Positions 16,436-24,363 of a stretch of DNA of 64,000 nucleotides are shown here, piece after piece. The stretch comes from Devosia yakushimensis (GTDB lineage Bacteria; Pseudomonadota; Alphaproteobacteria; Rhizobiales; Devosiaceae): NCBI RefSeq assembly GCF_030159855.1, contig NZ_BSNG01000001.1:1674001-1738000 (forward strand), written 5' to 3'. A program made the translations under genes and the position numbers. The stretch's first letter is position 1; each line of letters begins with the position of its first letter. The notes below the pieces were generated by a model, which saw nothing but the letters and a program-made list of their open reading frames with translations, had not been told where the DNA came from and did no database searches.

Positions 16436-17011
16436 ATGGATGTTAGTCCCGACAAGCGCGAGCGCATTCTTCAAGCGGCTTCCAAGCTGATCGTGCAGAA
16501 CGGTCTGCAATGCTCCATGTCGGCTATTGCCGTGGAGGCCGGGGTCGCGACTGGTTCGCTCTACAACTACTTCAAATCCAAGGAAGATCTGGTCCGCGGA
16601 GTCTATGGCCGGGTGGCCGAGGTGATGACCGGGCGGCTGGCGGCCGAGCCGGAAGCGGGCATTTCGCATAGAGACCGCATCCGCCGCTATATCGCCGACT
16701 ATATCGACTTCATCTGGGAGGACCCGCTGCGAGCGCGGCTCTTCGAATATCTCGACAACAACCCGCTGATGACGATCAACGAAGCCGGCGCGATCTTCAG
16801 CCCCTTCGTCGACCACTCCTCCGCCATGCTGGAGGCCGGCCAACGCGAGGGCAGCGTGCGCGAGGGGCCCGCTTCGCTCATGGCCAGCTTCGTGCGCGGC
16901 GCCATCCGCAATACGCTCAAGCGCCGCCGGACCAATCCCGCCCCGCTCACCGTATTGGAGCGGGAGCAGATCGCCGGCATGTGCTGGGACGCGATTGCGG
17001 TGCATGGCTAG
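16436..17011 (+). CDS. TetR/AcrR-family transcriptional regulator (cassette 1)
   Basis: 191 residues. DNA-binding domain at about 8-52 (RERILQAASKLIVQNG, then VATGSLYNYFKSKEDLV), with a helical ligand-binding C-terminal domain. It diverges from the metallophosphoesterase operon and starts immediately after a perfect palindrome, its probable operator. The stop overlaps the convergent phosphatase gene of cassette 2 by 4 bp, so this regulator sits between the two cassettes and could control both. Confidence 0.88.
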   Translation: MDVSPDKRERILQAASKLIVQNGLQCSMSAIAVEAGVATGSLYNYFKSKEDLVRGVYGRVAEVMTGRLAAEPEAGISHRDRIRRYIADYIDFIWEDPLRARLFEYLDNNPLMTINEAGAIFSPFVDHSSAMLEAGQREGSVREGPASLMASFVRGAIRNTLKRRRTNPAPLTVLEREQIAGMCWDAIAVHG

Positions 17012-17745
17012 TCGCATAGCCGGCTGACCAAGGTGTCGATGTCAGTTCGCGCGAGACCGATCGCCGTGCCATAGGCCGCGATGCCGCCGTGCTGCAGGCG
17101 CAAATACTGCAGCATGTCCATCATCGTGGCCGCGTCGCTCGAGAGCACGCGGTCGATATGGGCGTCGTCGAGCCCCCTCGCCTGCGCCACCAGGCGCAGC
17201 CGGGCGATAAGCGGGTCGGCCAGTGTGGCGGTGAGCGTATAGTCCTTGGCCACGTCCGCTTCGCTCACTCCGGAGAGTAGCAGCAGCATGGCGGAGACAA
17301 TGCCGGTGCGATCCTTGCCGGCGGTGCAGTGGAACAGCACGATGCCCTGTGGCGCTGCGGCAATGGCGCGCAACACCTCCGCCAGCCGGTCCCCACAGCG
17401 ATCCAGCGCCTCGCGATAGCGGGCGCCCATGTCGAAACCCGCGTCGCCGGCGGCAATCGGCGCGAGTGCATCGAAGAGGGCGATGTTGCGATAGTCGACG
17501 CTAGCATGGCCCTGGAACGGGTTGGGCTCCCCGGCCGTCTCGTGCGGACCGCGCAGATCGATCACCGTCGACAATCCCTGGGCCAGCAGGTGTGCGCGGC
17601 CCGCCTCGCGCAGGTGGGAGAGCGAATCTCCCCGCAGGATGCGCCGCCATTGCGTGCTGCCGCCATCGGCGCGGGCATAGCCGCCCAGATCGCGAATATT
17701 GTGGGTGTCGGCAAGCGGCATGTGCCGGTCGAAGGCAATCGACAT
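17008..17745 (-). CDS. tyrosine-phosphatase-like protein (PF13350 type, cassette 2)
   Basis: 245 residues with HCTAGKDRTG at 139-148 (Cys140, Arg146), NIRDLGGYARADGG near the start and VIDLRGPHE in the centre. Clear paralogue of 11462-12199 with the same length and motif order. It is the last gene of the TetR-metallophosphoesterase-binding-protein operon. Same inferred role: dephosphorylation of a compound delivered by the transporter; a protein-phosphotyrosine role cannot be excluded. Confidence 0.88.
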   Translation of the reverse strand: MSIAFDRHMPLADTHNIRDLGGYARADGGSTQWRRILRGDSLSHLREAGRAHLLAQGLSTVIDLRGPHETAGEPNPFQGHASVDYRNIALFDALAPIAAGDAGFDMGARYREALDRCGDRLAEVLRAIAAAPQGIVLFHCTAGKDRTGIVSAMLLLLSGVSEADVAKDYTLTATLADPLIARLRLVAQARGLDDAHIDRVLSSDAATMMDMLQYLRLQHGGIAAYGTAIGLARTDIDTLVSRLCD

Positions 17746-17773
17746 TGCTGGATCTCATCGGTTTGGAAACGTG

Positions 17774-17793
17774 CGGGGCGCCGTAGCGCCCCG
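17774..17793 (-). terminator. intercistronic hairpin after the cassette 2 binding-protein gene
   Basis: CGGGGCGC (17774-17781) and GCGCCCCG (17786-17793) form a perfect 8-bp stem with a 4-base loop. No T-run follows, so processing/stability or partial attenuation before the phosphatase gene is more likely than full termination. Confidence 0.5.
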
Positions 17794-17801
17794 ATCTGTC
17801 G

Positions 17802-19106
17802 TCAGTCCTGCGGCATCAGGGTCTGTGCCGTTTCCTGGGCAGAGGTCAGCACCTGGGTGACGTCCCCTTCCCCGAATACGGCCTCGGTCACGGCTTCCTT
17901 CATCATGCCTTCGGCCTGGCGGTAGTTCGGGCCCGGGAAAGCGACATTGGGCGTGAGACGATCGAGCTGCTCGAGGTTCGGCCGGATCAGCGGGTGAGCC
18001 TCGGTCCAGGGGCCCAGGAATTCCGGGTCATCCACGATATCGAGGCGCAGCGGCAAATAGCCGATCTTGCTGGTGATGATGGTGTAGCCATGCTTGGAGG
18101 TCAGGAACTTCATCAGCTCGTAGGAAGCCCGCTGCTTGACCGGGTCCTTGGAGAAGGTGAAGAGCGCACTGCCCGAATTGGTCGGCGCGGTCGGCTTGTC
18201 GCCAAAGGCCGGCATCGGCGCGACGCGCAGATCCCATTTGCCTTCGGCGGCCTTGGAGAGCGTGTTCTGCAAGGCGCTGGTATAGAGGAACATGCCCAGC
18301 GTGCCGCTCGCCATACTGTCGCTGGGATTGGCGGGGTCGAGCCGGCCATGGCCGCCGCTATCGACCATGTCGCGCAGCATCTGCACCGCTTCGATGCCTT
18401 CGGGATTGGCGAAGCTCAGCGTGTTGCCATCGCGGACATTGCCGCCATTGGACATGAGGATCGCCTGATAGACGAAGGTGCCGTCGGCCGGACCATAGGC
18501 GCCGGGGAAGAACCCCTCGGCATCGGTCTTGGCGACGATGGCGTCGGCGGCGGTCTTCACCTCGGCCCAGGTGCGCGGGGGCTGGTCCGGATCGAGCCCG
18601 GCGGCGCGGAAGAGATCGGCGTTGTAATAGAGGATCGGCGTCGAGAAGGTATAGGCCAGGCCATAGGTCTTGCCATCGATGCGGCCGAGATCCACGCCAC
18701 GCGGGATCAATCCGTCCACGAGGGCGTCGTAACCCTCCTGCCCCGCCATATCCTCAAGCGCATTCGCACCAAGATCGCTGGCAATGTAGATCAGGTCGCG
18801 GAACACCAATTGCGCCACGTCGGGCTGCTGGCCGGCGGCCATGTCGGCCTGGAGCCGCGTGATGATCTCGTTGGAGGGCACGCCGATCGGTTCGATCTTG
18901 ATATTGGGATTGGCCGCCTCGAATTCGGCGATCAGCTCCCGCGTCGCATCGGCGCCCGCGCTCGCCGTGGCGAGGTTGTAATTGTAGAAGGTGATGGTCA
19001 CGGGCGCGTCGACCGAGGCGGCCATCTGCGCGAAGGCCAGGCCTGAAAGCGCGGTGAAGCCAAGGCCGGTGGCAGCGAGCAGCTTGAGAATGTGTCGTCT
19101 GATCAT
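17802..19106 (-). CDS. ABC transporter solute-binding protein, UgpB/MalE superfamily (cassette 2)
   Basis: 434 residues. ATG at 19106 begins MIRRHILKLLAATGLGFTAL, a signal peptide ending near LAFAQ, with AGGA upstream. The frame open to 19472 is a shadow. The mature start PVTITFYNYNLATA and the C-terminal GYTIITSKIGYLPLR and PGPNYRQ match the cassette 1 protein, so the two are duplicates. No permease or ATPase gene accompanies this copy; it presumably docks to the cassette 1 permeases or one encoded elsewhere. Confidence 0.9.
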   Translation of the reverse strand: MIRRHILKLLAATGLGFTALSGLAFAQMAASVDAPVTITFYNYNLATASAGADATRELIAEFEAANPNIKIEPIGVPSNEIITRLQADMAAGQQPDVAQLVFRDLIYIASDLGANALEDMAGQEGYDALVDGLIPRGVDLGRIDGKTYGLAYTFSTPILYYNADLFRAAGLDPDQPPRTWAEVKTAADAIVAKTDAEGFFPGAYGPADGTFVYQAILMSNGGNVRDGNTLSFANPEGIEAVQMLRDMVDSGGHGRLDPANPSDSMASGTLGMFLYTSALQNTLSKAAEGKWDLRVAPMPAFGDKPTAPTNSGSALFTFSKDPVKQRASYELMKFLTSKHGYTIITSKIGYLPLRLDIVDDPEFLGPWTEAHPLIRPNLEQLDRLTPNVAFPGPNYRQAEGMMKEAVTEAVFGEGDVTQVLTSAQETAQTLMPQD

Positions 19107-19132
19107 CGAATAGTCCTCTGGGAGAGAAGGGG

Positions 19133-19984
19133 TCAGCCGGCAGCCGCGAGCGCCGCTTCCTGGCGGTCGCGCAGCATTTGCAGCGAATAGCGGTTGAGTT
19201 CGGCGCGGTCGGAGGGCAACGGCACCAATGCCATGGTGAGGCCCGAGCGCCTGATGGTGCCAATGCCGAAGGAGGCGCCATTGACCATGCGCAGCACTTC
19301 GGCCTGGAGGATATCGGTGGCGGCGTGCTGGCCCATGCCCACGACTACCGGGATGCCATGCCACACAGACAGGCGGTCGTGATGAATATGACCGCTCAGG
19401 ATGCCGAGGATATTGCGGCCCTTGAGCAGTTCGGCCAGGCGCTGCGACTGCGAGAATTCCACGGTGCGCCAATGCGCCCAGTCCGGCTCATCGCCCAAGG
19501 CGGGCGGATGATGGGCGACAATCAGCTTGGGCAGTTCTGGGTTGCTATCCAGCGCCTCCTCGAGCCAGGCGAATTGTTCGGGCTCGATGGTGCCGCCGAT
19601 CTGGCCGGGTGTGCTGGTGTCCAGGGTGATGACATGGACACCGGCGATCACCTGTTGGTGGTCCAGAGTTGCTTCCAGATCGGTCTCGCGATCCAGCATG
19701 CCGCGATAGAACCCTTCGCGGGTATCGTGATTGCCCAGCGCATAGATGACCGGCAGGGAGGTTGCCGCCATCAGCGCCTTGAGCTGGCGATAGCTGCCGG
19801 GATCGCCCTGGTTGGTGAGGTCCCCGCTGGCGACGATGAAACTGGGACGGGGCGAGACCGCTTCCACCAGATCGAGAATCGTCCGCAGCGTCGCCGAGGT
19901 GTCGCTGAACAGGTGCGGATCGGTAACGTCCGGGTTGCCGATATGCAGATCGGTCAGGTGAATGAAGGTGGTCTCGCCGGCCAT
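19133..19984 (-). CDS. metallophosphoesterase, CpdA/GpdQ-like (cassette 2)
   Basis: 283 residues with the full metal set: TDLHIG (Asp12, His14), SGDLTN (Asp55), GNHD (85-88), AHHPP and GHIHHD. Close paralogue of 15407-16279, with the same start context (TFIHLTDLHIGNP). Cytoplasmic by lack of signal peptide. It follows the TetR gene by 48 bp and precedes the binding-protein gene by 26 bp on the same strand, so it is one operon. A phosphodiester substrate is inferred. Confidence 0.9.
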   Translation of the reverse strand: MAGETTFIHLTDLHIGNPDVTDPHLFSDTSATLRTILDLVEAVSPRPSFIVASGDLTNQGDPGSYRQLKALMAATSLPVIYALGNHDTREGFYRGMLDRETDLEATLDHQQVIAGVHVITLDTSTPGQIGGTIEPEQFAWLEEALDSNPELPKLIVAHHPPALGDEPDWAHWRTVEFSQSQRLAELLKGRNILGILSGHIHHDRLSVWHGIPVVVGMGQHAATDILQAEVLRMVNGASFGIGTIRRSGLTMALVPLPSDRAELNRYSLQMLRDRQEAALAAAG

Positions 19985-20032
19985 GCTCTATGCTCCGCTT
20001 AAGGTCGGAGCAGCAGGTAGCGCGGCGGCGTC

Positions 20033-20704
20033 TCAGTGCCGTGACGGAATTGAAACGCCGTTTGGATAGGGCTGTGGCGGAACGGTGAACATGGGCGCCG
20101 TGGCGGCCACAACCTGCTCCAGCACGACCTGGGGATTGCCCAGATCGATGGCATTGCTCGTCAACATTTCGGTGCGGTGCCGGCTCCGGATGATCTGCGA
20201 GCGTACACCCAGTATGCAACTGATCCGGAACCCGACATCGACATCGCTCAGCCAGGGCGCGACCAGCCGGAAATGGGGAATGAACGTGCGGTGGTGCTCC
20301 ACATCTTCCACGATCGGATTGAAGATTTCCGGGTGATGGCTGGCCTGGGCAATCGTCGTCATATGCTTGAGCACGCGATAGCTCGATTTCGGATCGAGGC
20401 TCCAGCGGATCGAGGGACCGACCAATGCGGCGATCAGCGAGGCGGCATCAGCGGGCTGGGGCTGATTGCGCGCCACCGCCTGCGCCAGCAGCGTCAGCCG
20501 CTCCGCATTGAGCCGCAGATAGACCCGCTCGCCCACCGAAAGGATCAACCGCTCGAGACTGCCGAAATGGTAGTTCACCGCCCCGACATTGGTCCGCGCC
20601 AGCTCGGTAATGCGCCGCACCGTGACATCATCGGGATTTTGCGCATCGCTGAGCAATTGCTCGCATGCGTCTTTCAACTGATGGGCCGTGGCGCTTTCCG
20701 TCAT
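20033..20704 (-). CDS. TetR-family transcriptional regulator (cassette 2)
   Basis: About 223 residues. HTH at roughly 8-55 (VTVRRITELARTNVGAVNYH, then FGSLERLI), and a C-terminal domain of the kind found in TetR members with longer effector domains. ATG at 20704 has GGAGGATG just upstream; the frame to 20797 is not supported. First gene of the cassette 2 operon, so it is probably autoregulated through the palindrome at 20784-20804. Confidence 0.85.
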   Translation of the reverse strand: MTESATAHQLKDACEQLLSDAQNPDDVTVRRITELARTNVGAVNYHFGSLERLILSVGERVYLRLNAERLTLLAQAVARNQPQPADAASLIAALVGPSIRWSLDPKSSYRVLKHMTTIAQASHHPEIFNPIVEDVEHHRTFIPHFRLVAPWLSDVDVGFRISCILGVRSQIIRSRHRTEMLTSNAIDLGNPQVVLEQVVAATAPMFTVPPQPYPNGVSIPSRH

Positions 20705-20756
20705 CACATCCTCCGACACGCTGCCACTGGTGATAGCCCGCGGGTTTCGCATGCAT

Positions 20757-20774
20757 GTGACAGAACGATGGCGA
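20757..20774 (-). promoter_or_regulatory. candidate Pho box upstream of cassette 2
   Basis: On the minus strand TCGCCAT, four bases, CTGTCAC. The second repeat is the consensus half-site of rhizobial PhoB boxes; the first is weak (four of seven). It lies 53 bp before the TetR start. Confidence 0.3.
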
Positions 20775-20783
20775 TGATTTAGC

Positions 20784-20804
20784 CACTCCCTTACCAAGGG
20801 AGTG
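20784..20804. promoter_or_regulatory. candidate TetR operator, perfect palindrome
   Basis: CACTCCCTT (20784-20792), a 3-base centre, then AAGGGAGTG (20796-20804): 9-bp perfect arms. Located 80 bp before the TetR gene and 104 bp before the divergent yccF-like gene. It lacks a following T-run, and its position upstream of two divergent genes rules out a simple terminator. Confidence 0.55.
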
Positions 20805-20907
20805 CTCTACCCTTCGCGCCGATTACTTAGGCTCCCAAATTCCAATTCTAAAAATGCTGAACTCTGAATAAAGGAGATGGATGTCAAAATGACGCTTTGG
20901 GGGAAAT

Positions 20908-21384
20908 ATGCGGTTTGCAGGAAACGTAATCTGGTTTGTCTTGGGCGGGTGGTACACCGCCCTAATTTGGCTGCTCGGCGCAGCAGTATTCGCGATATCA
21001 ATCGTCGGCATTCCACTCACTATTGCAGCGCTACAAATGGCGCGACTGTCCGCGTGGCCATTCGGCAAGGACGTGGTTCATATCCGAGAGCTTGATGGCA
21101 AAGGCTTAAGTGCAACAACGGCGGTTACGGGCACCGTCGGCTTTATCGTCAACGTAATCTGGGCCTGCACCTTCGGTATCGTGTTGTTCTTTGCCTATCT
21201 TTTGGCTGGCGTTTTGTGTTGCCTCACATTGATAGGCATTCCGTTCGGACTGCAGTCGTTCAAGCTTGCCGGTATATCGTTATGGCCTGTGGGCCGACGC
21301 GTCGTGCCGGCGGAATTGGCAGATCTTGCTCGAAGCGAGAATGCCCGTACGAAGCTCGCAAAATATCGCGGAGCATCCGCCTAG
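20908..21384 (+). CDS. YccF-domain inner-membrane protein
   Basis: 158 residues carrying two YccF repeats: NVIWFVLGGWYTALIWLLG with GIPLTIAAL and WPFG, then NVIWACTFGIVLFF with GIPFGLQSF and WPVG. About four membrane segments. Function in the cell is unknown. Start ATG is preceded by GGGGGAAAT. Its DNA is visibly less GC-rich than neighbouring genes, and it is not obviously linked to either side, so it may be a local insertion. Confidence 0.85.
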   Translation: MRFAGNVIWFVLGGWYTALIWLLGAAVFAISIVGIPLTIAALQMARLSAWPFGKDVVHIRELDGKGLSATTAVTGTVGFIVNVIWACTFGIVLFFAYLLAGVLCCLTLIGIPFGLQSFKLAGISLWPVGRRVVPAELADLARSENARTKLAKYRGASA

Positions 21385-21391
21385 AAGCAAC

Positions 21392-21421
21392 AAAGGGCGG
21401 GGGTGAGTTGCCCCGCCCTTT
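21392..21421. terminator. bidirectional terminator between yccF-like and rhodanese genes
   Basis: AAAGGGCGGGG (21392-21402) pairs with CCCCGCCCTTT (21411-21421) over 11 bp with an 8-base loop. The A/T ends give a short U-tract on either strand. Placed between convergent genes. Confidence 0.75.
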
Positions 21422-21429
21422 CTGTGATC

Positions 21430-21813
21430 TTATCCCACCTTCTCCACGGCCCCGCCGGCTTCGGTCCAGTCCTTGAAACCGCCAAGGTTGAACACTTCGC
21501 CATAGCCCATGTCCTTGAGCAGCTTGCCGCTGAGGGCGGAGCGGCCGCCGGAGGCGCAATAGACGATGATGGGGCGATCCTTGGTCAATTCGGCATTGTG
21601 GTAGGGTGTGTCGGCTTCGGCGCGGAAATCCAGCATGCCGCGCGAGATATTGATTGCGCCCGGCACCTTGCCACTGGCGGCGACTTCCGGTGCGTCGCGC
21701 ACATCGATGACCAGGGCATTGCGCTCGGCGATCAATTTGCGGGCCTCTTCGGGCGAGATTTTCGGCACGACCGCATTGGCGGCGGCCATCAATTCCTTGA
21801 CACTTGTTGGCAT
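21430..21813 (-). CDS. rhodanese-like sulfurtransferase domain protein
   Basis: 127 residues, a single rhodanese domain. Active-site loop CASGGRS with the catalytic Cys86, CH2A-like IDVRD at 36-40, and the GGFKDWTEAGG end motif. No signal peptide. ATG at 21813 has GGAGA upstream; the longer frame to 21873 is unlikely. Single-domain proteins of this kind handle persulfide sulfur; the acceptor is unknown. Confidence 0.88.
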   Translation of the reverse strand: MPTSVKELMAAANAVVPKISPEEARKLIAERNALVIDVRDAPEVAASGKVPGAINISRGMLDFRAEADTPYHNAELTKDRPIIVYCASGGRSALSGKLLKDMGYGEVFNLGGFKDWTEAGGAVEKVG

Positions 21814-22342
21814 GGGTTCTCTCCATGTTTGCCGCGGCCGGGATGATACGCCGCGCACTGGCCCGGGCAACACAAATCGAATGGGCTCGAAACTGCACCA
21901 CTCCCTCCCCCGCCAGAGTCGTTCCGAAGCGCTTCATGCGAAGGCAGGCCGGGGTATTGTCATGGCCGAATTTCAGAACATCCGTTTCATCATGACAGGT
22001 CGCGAAAATCCTGTTCCGACACGCCGCGTGCGAACTTCGAAGCGCCTACGTCCATATTTTTGCACTGGAATCGATCACGCGTGCAGCCGTTGCCCGCGGC
22101 GGCCAATAGCTGTGCCCACCCGCCCAATCCGCCCGGAAAAGGCGCTGTTACAAGACCGTCGCAATCTTATGATTACAACGCAATCGCCGTGACTATGTGT
22201 CCGGTGGCGGGTTTCCGCTTGCACACGCTCGCAATGGGTAGTTAGTCTTGCTTCCAGCATTGGCACAAGACCGATGAAATCTGCGGGCGGAACAAACCGT
22301 CGAGTGGAACATCCGTTCGAAAACGGACTTTGGGAGACAACA
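21814..22342. promoter_or_regulatory. 529-base intergenic region upstream of the third transporter
   Basis: No credible gene in either direction; the open frames lack ribosome sites and family character. It contains the Pho-box candidate at 22145-22166 and a possible TATGAT -10 just after it. An ATGACAG half-site (CTGTCAT reversed) also lies near 21990. Confidence 0.5.
22145..22166 (+). promoter_or_regulatory. candidate Pho box upstream of the third transporter operon
   Basis: CTGTTAC-AAGA-CCGTCGC-AATC gives two imperfect CTGTCAC-type repeats with the expected 11-bp period, followed at once by TATGAT. It lies about 175 bp before the binding-protein start. Confidence 0.35.
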
Positions 22343-23491
22343 ATGAAACGGCGTGATTTCATGCTCGCTGCCGGTACTGCTGCCGGCGCCCTTATGCTGC
22401 CCCGTATGTCGTTTGGTGCCGAGGGCACTATCGACTGGTACACCAGCTCGGACCAGAACGTGCTCGACTTCTGGACCAATGTGGTGAAGCCGAAATTCGA
22501 GGCCGCCAATCCCGGCCTGGTGCTGAACCTGGTCGATGGCGGCGATGGTGCCGGCGTCGCTGCGATCGGCGACCGCGCCCTGGCCGCCATGGCCACTGGC
22601 GCTGATCCACAGGCCGACATTTTCGAGGGCTTCGACACCCGCGTAACGGTCGACGGCATTGCCAAGGGCCTCTATGTCGATTTCGAGAAGGCCGGTCTCA
22701 GCAATTATTCCAAGATCAATCCGCTGGCTTTCGATACGCCGACCAACCTGCCCTATCGCGGCTCGCAGGTTCTGCTGGCTTACGACACCACCAAGCTCGA
22801 CCCGGCCAATGCGCCCAAGACCTGGCCTGACCTGGTTGCCTGGATCAAGGCCAATCCCGGCCAGTTCATCTACAATCGTCCCAACAAGGGCGGTTCGGGC
22901 GGCAATTTCGTGCGCCGCGCCATCCTCGAGGCAAACGGCAAGGACCCGAGCAAGTTCACCGTCGACAATTACACGCAGGAATTCGGCGATGCCGCGCTGA
23001 ACCCGGCCTGGGATATCCTCAAGGACCTGGCTCCGTCCATGTTCGACGGCGGCGCCTATACTTCGGGCAATACCCAGTCGCTGCAGCTGCTGGGCCAGTC
23101 GGCCGTGACCATGATCCCGACCTGGTCGGATCAGGCCCTGTCGGCCATCGCCCAGGGCGTGCTGCCGGAAACCACCGGCCTGGTTCAGCTCTCCGATCTC
23201 GGCCTGCCGGGCGGCTTCACCAAGATCGCCGTGCTGACCAATGGCGTGAACAAGGACGCTTCGCTCAAGCTTGCCGATTTCGTGCTCAGCGAAGAAATCC
23301 AGTCGGCCGTGCTGACTGAACTGGGCGGCTTCCCCGGCGTTTCCTGGGATTATGTCGCTGCCGATCTGCGTGAGAAGTTCAAGGATATCATCCCGACCTC
23401 GATCCCGGTTTTCCCGGGTGGCGATTGGGAAAAGGCCGTTAATGACGGCTGGTATCGCGCCGTGGCTCCGAATGTGGATCCCAATTCGTGA
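22343..23491 (+). CDS. ABC transporter solute-binding protein, FbpA/PotD-like, Tat-exported
   Basis: 382 residues. The N-terminus MKRRDFMLAAGTAAGALM is a twin-arginine signal, unlike the Sec signals of the other sugar binders here. The mature protein begins TIDWYTSSDQNVLDFW, typical of the iron/thiamine/sugar-phosphate (AfuA) binding family. ATG at 22343 follows GGGAGACAAC. The stop overlaps the permease GTG start. Genes for a glycerophosphodiester phosphodiesterase and an inositol-phosphatase-family enzyme in the same operon suggest a phosphoester ligand; the specific ligand is unknown. Confidence 0.88.
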   Translation: MKRRDFMLAAGTAAGALMLPRMSFGAEGTIDWYTSSDQNVLDFWTNVVKPKFEAANPGLVLNLVDGGDGAGVAAIGDRALAAMATGADPQADIFEGFDTRVTVDGIAKGLYVDFEKAGLSNYSKINPLAFDTPTNLPYRGSQVLLAYDTTKLDPANAPKTWPDLVAWIKANPGQFIYNRPNKGGSGGNFVRRAILEANGKDPSKFTVDNYTQEFGDAALNPAWDILKDLAPSMFDGGAYTSGNTQSLQLLGQSAVTMIPTWSDQALSAIAQGVLPETTGLVQLSDLGLPGGFTKIAVLTNGVNKDASLKLADFVLSEEIQSAVLTELGGFPGVSWDYVAADLREKFKDIIPTSIPVFPGGDWEKAVNDGWYRAVAPNVDPNS

Positions 23492-24363
23492 CAGCGGTCA
23501 CGTCCGGCCCGATCGCGGCCGTGGAACCAAGTCGCAAGAGGCCAATTGGCCTCTTGCTCGTCGCCATTCCCGTGTTGATGGTGATCTGGCTGGTGATCTG
23601 GCCGATCATCTCCGCCGTCATCACCACGCTTTGGGTGAAAACGCCCGAAGGCACGGCCTTCTCGGTGGAGACCTATCGCTTCTTCTTCAGCGATCCCTAT
23701 AGCCTTTCCAACCTGTCGCTGACGCTGTGGACCACCATGGTCTGCGCCATCCTGCTGCTGGTGGTCTGCCTGCCGATCGCGCTCTATCTGCGCTTTTCCG
23801 ACAGCCGCGTGGCCGCCTATGTGCAGGGCCTCGCCATTTTCCCGATGTTCGTGCCCTCGATCATCCTGAGCTTCGCGTTTATCCGCGTGCTCGGTCCGAA
23901 CGGCACCGTCGACCTGCTATTCAATGCCGTGGGCCTGCCCAAGATCCGCACGCCCTATCTGACCCCCTGGGGGCCGGTCATCGGCCTGGTCTGGGACAAT
24001 ATCCCGTTGACGGTGCTGATCCTGCTGTCCGGTCTGGGCAATGTGTCCAATCAGTCCATCGAAGCGGCGCGCGATGTAGGTGCCGGGCGCCTTGCGCTTC
24101 TCTGGCACATTATCCTGCCGCGCATTTCCAATTCCATCCTGGTCGCCATTTCCTTCGCGGTGCTGGGCATTTTCTCAGCCTTCACGCTGCCCTATGTGCT
24201 GGGTCCGGCGGCGCCGGAAATGATGGGGCCGTTCATGCAGCGCACGTTCCGCGAATTGTTCGATCCGACCAATGCGATTACGCAGGCCGTGGTCACCTTC
24301 GGGTTCTGCATCGTGTTCGGGCTCTTTTATGTGCGCTCCGTCGCCAAGAACAGGACGCCCTGA
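23488..24363 (+). CDS. ABC transporter permease (FbpB/PotB-type, first subunit)
   Basis: 291 residues with a GTG start overlapping the previous TGA (GTGA). Six predicted membrane helices, and an EAA loop (EAARDVGAGRLALLWHI) characteristic of the iron/polyamine/sugar-phosphate permease group. The last codons overlap the ATG of the second permease (TGATG). Confidence 0.9.
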   Translation: MTAVTSGPIAAVEPSRKRPIGLLLVAIPVLMVIWLVIWPIISAVITTLWVKTPEGTAFSVETYRFFFSDPYSLSNLSLTLWTTMVCAILLLVVCLPIALYLRFSDSRVAAYVQGLAIFPMFVPSIILSFAFIRVLGPNGTVDLLFNAVGLPKIRTPYLTPWGPVIGLVWDNIPLTVLILLSGLGNVSNQSIEAARDVGAGRLALLWHIILPRISNSILVAISFAVLGIFSAFTLPYVLGPAAPEMMGPFMQRTFRELFDPTNAITQAVVTFGFCIVFGLFYVRSVAKNRTP

